From an uncultured Georgenia sp. (GTDB lineage Bacteria; Actinomycetota; Actinomycetes; Actinomycetales; Actinomycetaceae), in assembly GCF_937958535.1 (NCBI RefSeq), contig NZ_CALGNQ010000028.1:1-6324 (forward strand): a stretch of DNA of 6,324 nucleotides, given 5' to 3'. Below, piece by piece: positions 5,488-6,324 of this stretch (within the stretch, counting starts at the first letter, position 1; each line of letters begins with the position of its first letter). Made by a program: the position numbers and the translations under genes. The notes beneath the pieces were generated by a model. The model made no database searches. It had not been told where the DNA came from and worked only from the letters and a program-made list of their open reading frames with translations.

Positions 5488-6324
5488 TCAGTTCGCTGCC
5501 GCCCGGGCCGCGTCGTAGAGCTGCTGCTGGGTCTCGGTGGTGATGAACTCGGCGGCCAGCGCCTCCAGCGGCTCGGCGAAGGCGGCCTCGTCGACCTCGG
5601 TGAAGGTCGCGCCACCGGCCTGGGCGCCCTCGATGGCCTCCTGGGTGGCCTCCTCCCACAGCTGGGTGTGCTCCTCGTAGGCAGCCTGCCAGCCGGCCTC
5701 GAAGGCCGCACGGTCCTCGTCGGACATGCTGTTGAGGAGCTCGGTGTTGATGATGAGGTAGTCCAGGCCCACGAGGTGGTTGGTGTAGGACCAGTACGGC
5801 GCGACCTCGTAGTGGCGCTGGGTGAAGTAGGACACCTCGTTGTTCTCCGCGGCGTCGACCACCCCGCCCTGCAGGCCGGTGTAGAGCTCGCCGTACGCCA
5901 TCGGGGTGCCGGCGCCGCCGAGCGCCTCGGCCATCGCGATGTGGAGGTCCGACTCCTGGACGCGGATCTTCTTGCCCGCGAGGTCCTCCGGGGTCTCCAC
6001 CGGCCCGAAGGTGGTGTAGATCGAGCGGGCGCCCTGGGTGAAGCCGCCGAGCACGGTGATGTTGTTGGAGTCCTCGAGCGAGGCGTAGAGGTCGCCGGTG
6101 ATCTCCGGGTCGTGGATGACACTCATCTGGTGGTCGACGTCGTCGAAGACCTTCGGCAGGTTGAAGACGACGAAGTCCTCGTTGAGGTTCTCCAGCTGGG
6201 TGCCGGAGACGATGGCCAGGTCGACGGACCCGTCGGAGACGAGCTGCAGGGCCTCGGCCTGGGCGCCGAGCGTCTCGTTCGGGAAGACGTCGATGCTCCA
6301 GCCGTCGGTGTTCTCCTCCAGGTA
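5488..6324 (-). CDS. dctP: TRAP transporter solute-binding protein DctP, partial (N-terminus missing)
   Basis: The last 278 residues of a periplasmic-type (in Gram-positives, usually lipid-anchored or secreted) binding protein; the frame is open to the right edge, so the signal peptide and about 50 residues lie outside the window. The ATG-like codon at 6126 is internal and not the start, because family similarity continues upstream (IDVFPNETLGAQAEALQLV, then GSVDLAIVSGTQL). Family marks: GARSIYTT with Arg100 of the fragment, the signature GKKIRVQES (118-126) with the conserved ligand-carboxylate Arg121, GELYTGLQGGVVDAAENN (145-162) with the conserved Asn near its end, and a closing helix-rich region with W223 and many Glu. 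The arginine and the GVVDAAENN motif indicate an organic acid ligand, but sequence does not tell which (C4-dicarboxylate, sialic acid, ectoine-like and others are all in the family). It is the first gene of the visible operon; its promoter is beyond the window. Confidence 0.95.
   Translation of the reverse strand, partial: YLEENTDGWSIDVFPNETLGAQAEALQLVSDGSVDLAIVSGTQLENLNEDFVVFNLPKVFDDVDHQMSVIHDPEITGDLYASLEDSNNITVLGGFTQGARSIYTTFGPVETPEDLAGKKIRVQESDLHIAMAEALGGAGTPMAYGELYTGLQGGVVDAAENNEVSYFTQRHYEVAPYWSYTNHLVGLDYLIINTELLNSMSDEDRAAFEAGWQAAYEEHTQLWEEATQEAIEGAQAGGATFTEVDEAAFAEPLEALAAEFITTETQQQLYDAARAAAN

Noticed and set aside
5488..6126. A separate short gene starting at the ATG at 6126
   Set aside because: The same frame stays open to 6324 with clear DctP family sequence, so that Met is internal and the gene is simply cut by the window edge.

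Overview
The window is a gene-dense stretch of very GC-rich DNA with strong G/C bias at third codon positions. It looks like a chromosomal segment of an actinobacterium (Actinomycetota, possibly Micrococcales-like; the family is a guess). Almost everything is on the minus strand; one small gene is on the plus strand. No tRNA, rRNA, CRISPR array, insertion sequence or phage feature is visible.

Layout from left to right. (1) Positions 1-431, minus: the N-terminal 143 residues of an Ecm4/YqjG-type glutathionyl-hydroquinone reductase-like protein, cut by the left edge. (2) Positions 475-1704, minus: a complete amidohydrolase-superfamily metal hydrolase, 43 nt upstream of the reductase gene; a GC-rich hairpin lies in the gap. 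(3) Positions 1784-2164, plus: a small three-helix membrane protein of unknown function, divergent from the amidohydrolase across a 79-nt shared upstream region and convergent with nhaA, with only 10 nt between the two stops. (4) Positions 2175-3392, minus: a complete NhaA Na+/H+ antiporter with its key transport residues. (5) Positions 3459-3500: a 15-bp perfect stem, the likely terminator of the TRAP operon and the boundary with nhaA. (6) Positions 3518-6324, minus: a tripartite TRAP transporter in the order dctP (5' end outside the window), dctQ, dctM, with a 37-nt or shorter gap and then an overlapping junction.

How they work together. DctP is the secreted solute-binding protein, which delivers an organic anion (substrate unknown) to the DctQ/DctM membrane complex. 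TRAP transporters of this type are usually driven by a Na+ gradient. NhaA, next to it but probably transcribed separately, exports Na+ in exchange for H+. The link is plausible but is inference from adjacency. The amidohydrolase and the thiol-dependent reductase may form a second, unrelated transcription unit.

I found no convincing new biological system. The most notable items are a strong terminator, an unusual acidic tail on DctQ, a glutathione-type reductase in a likely mycothiol organism, and an uncharacterised small membrane protein.
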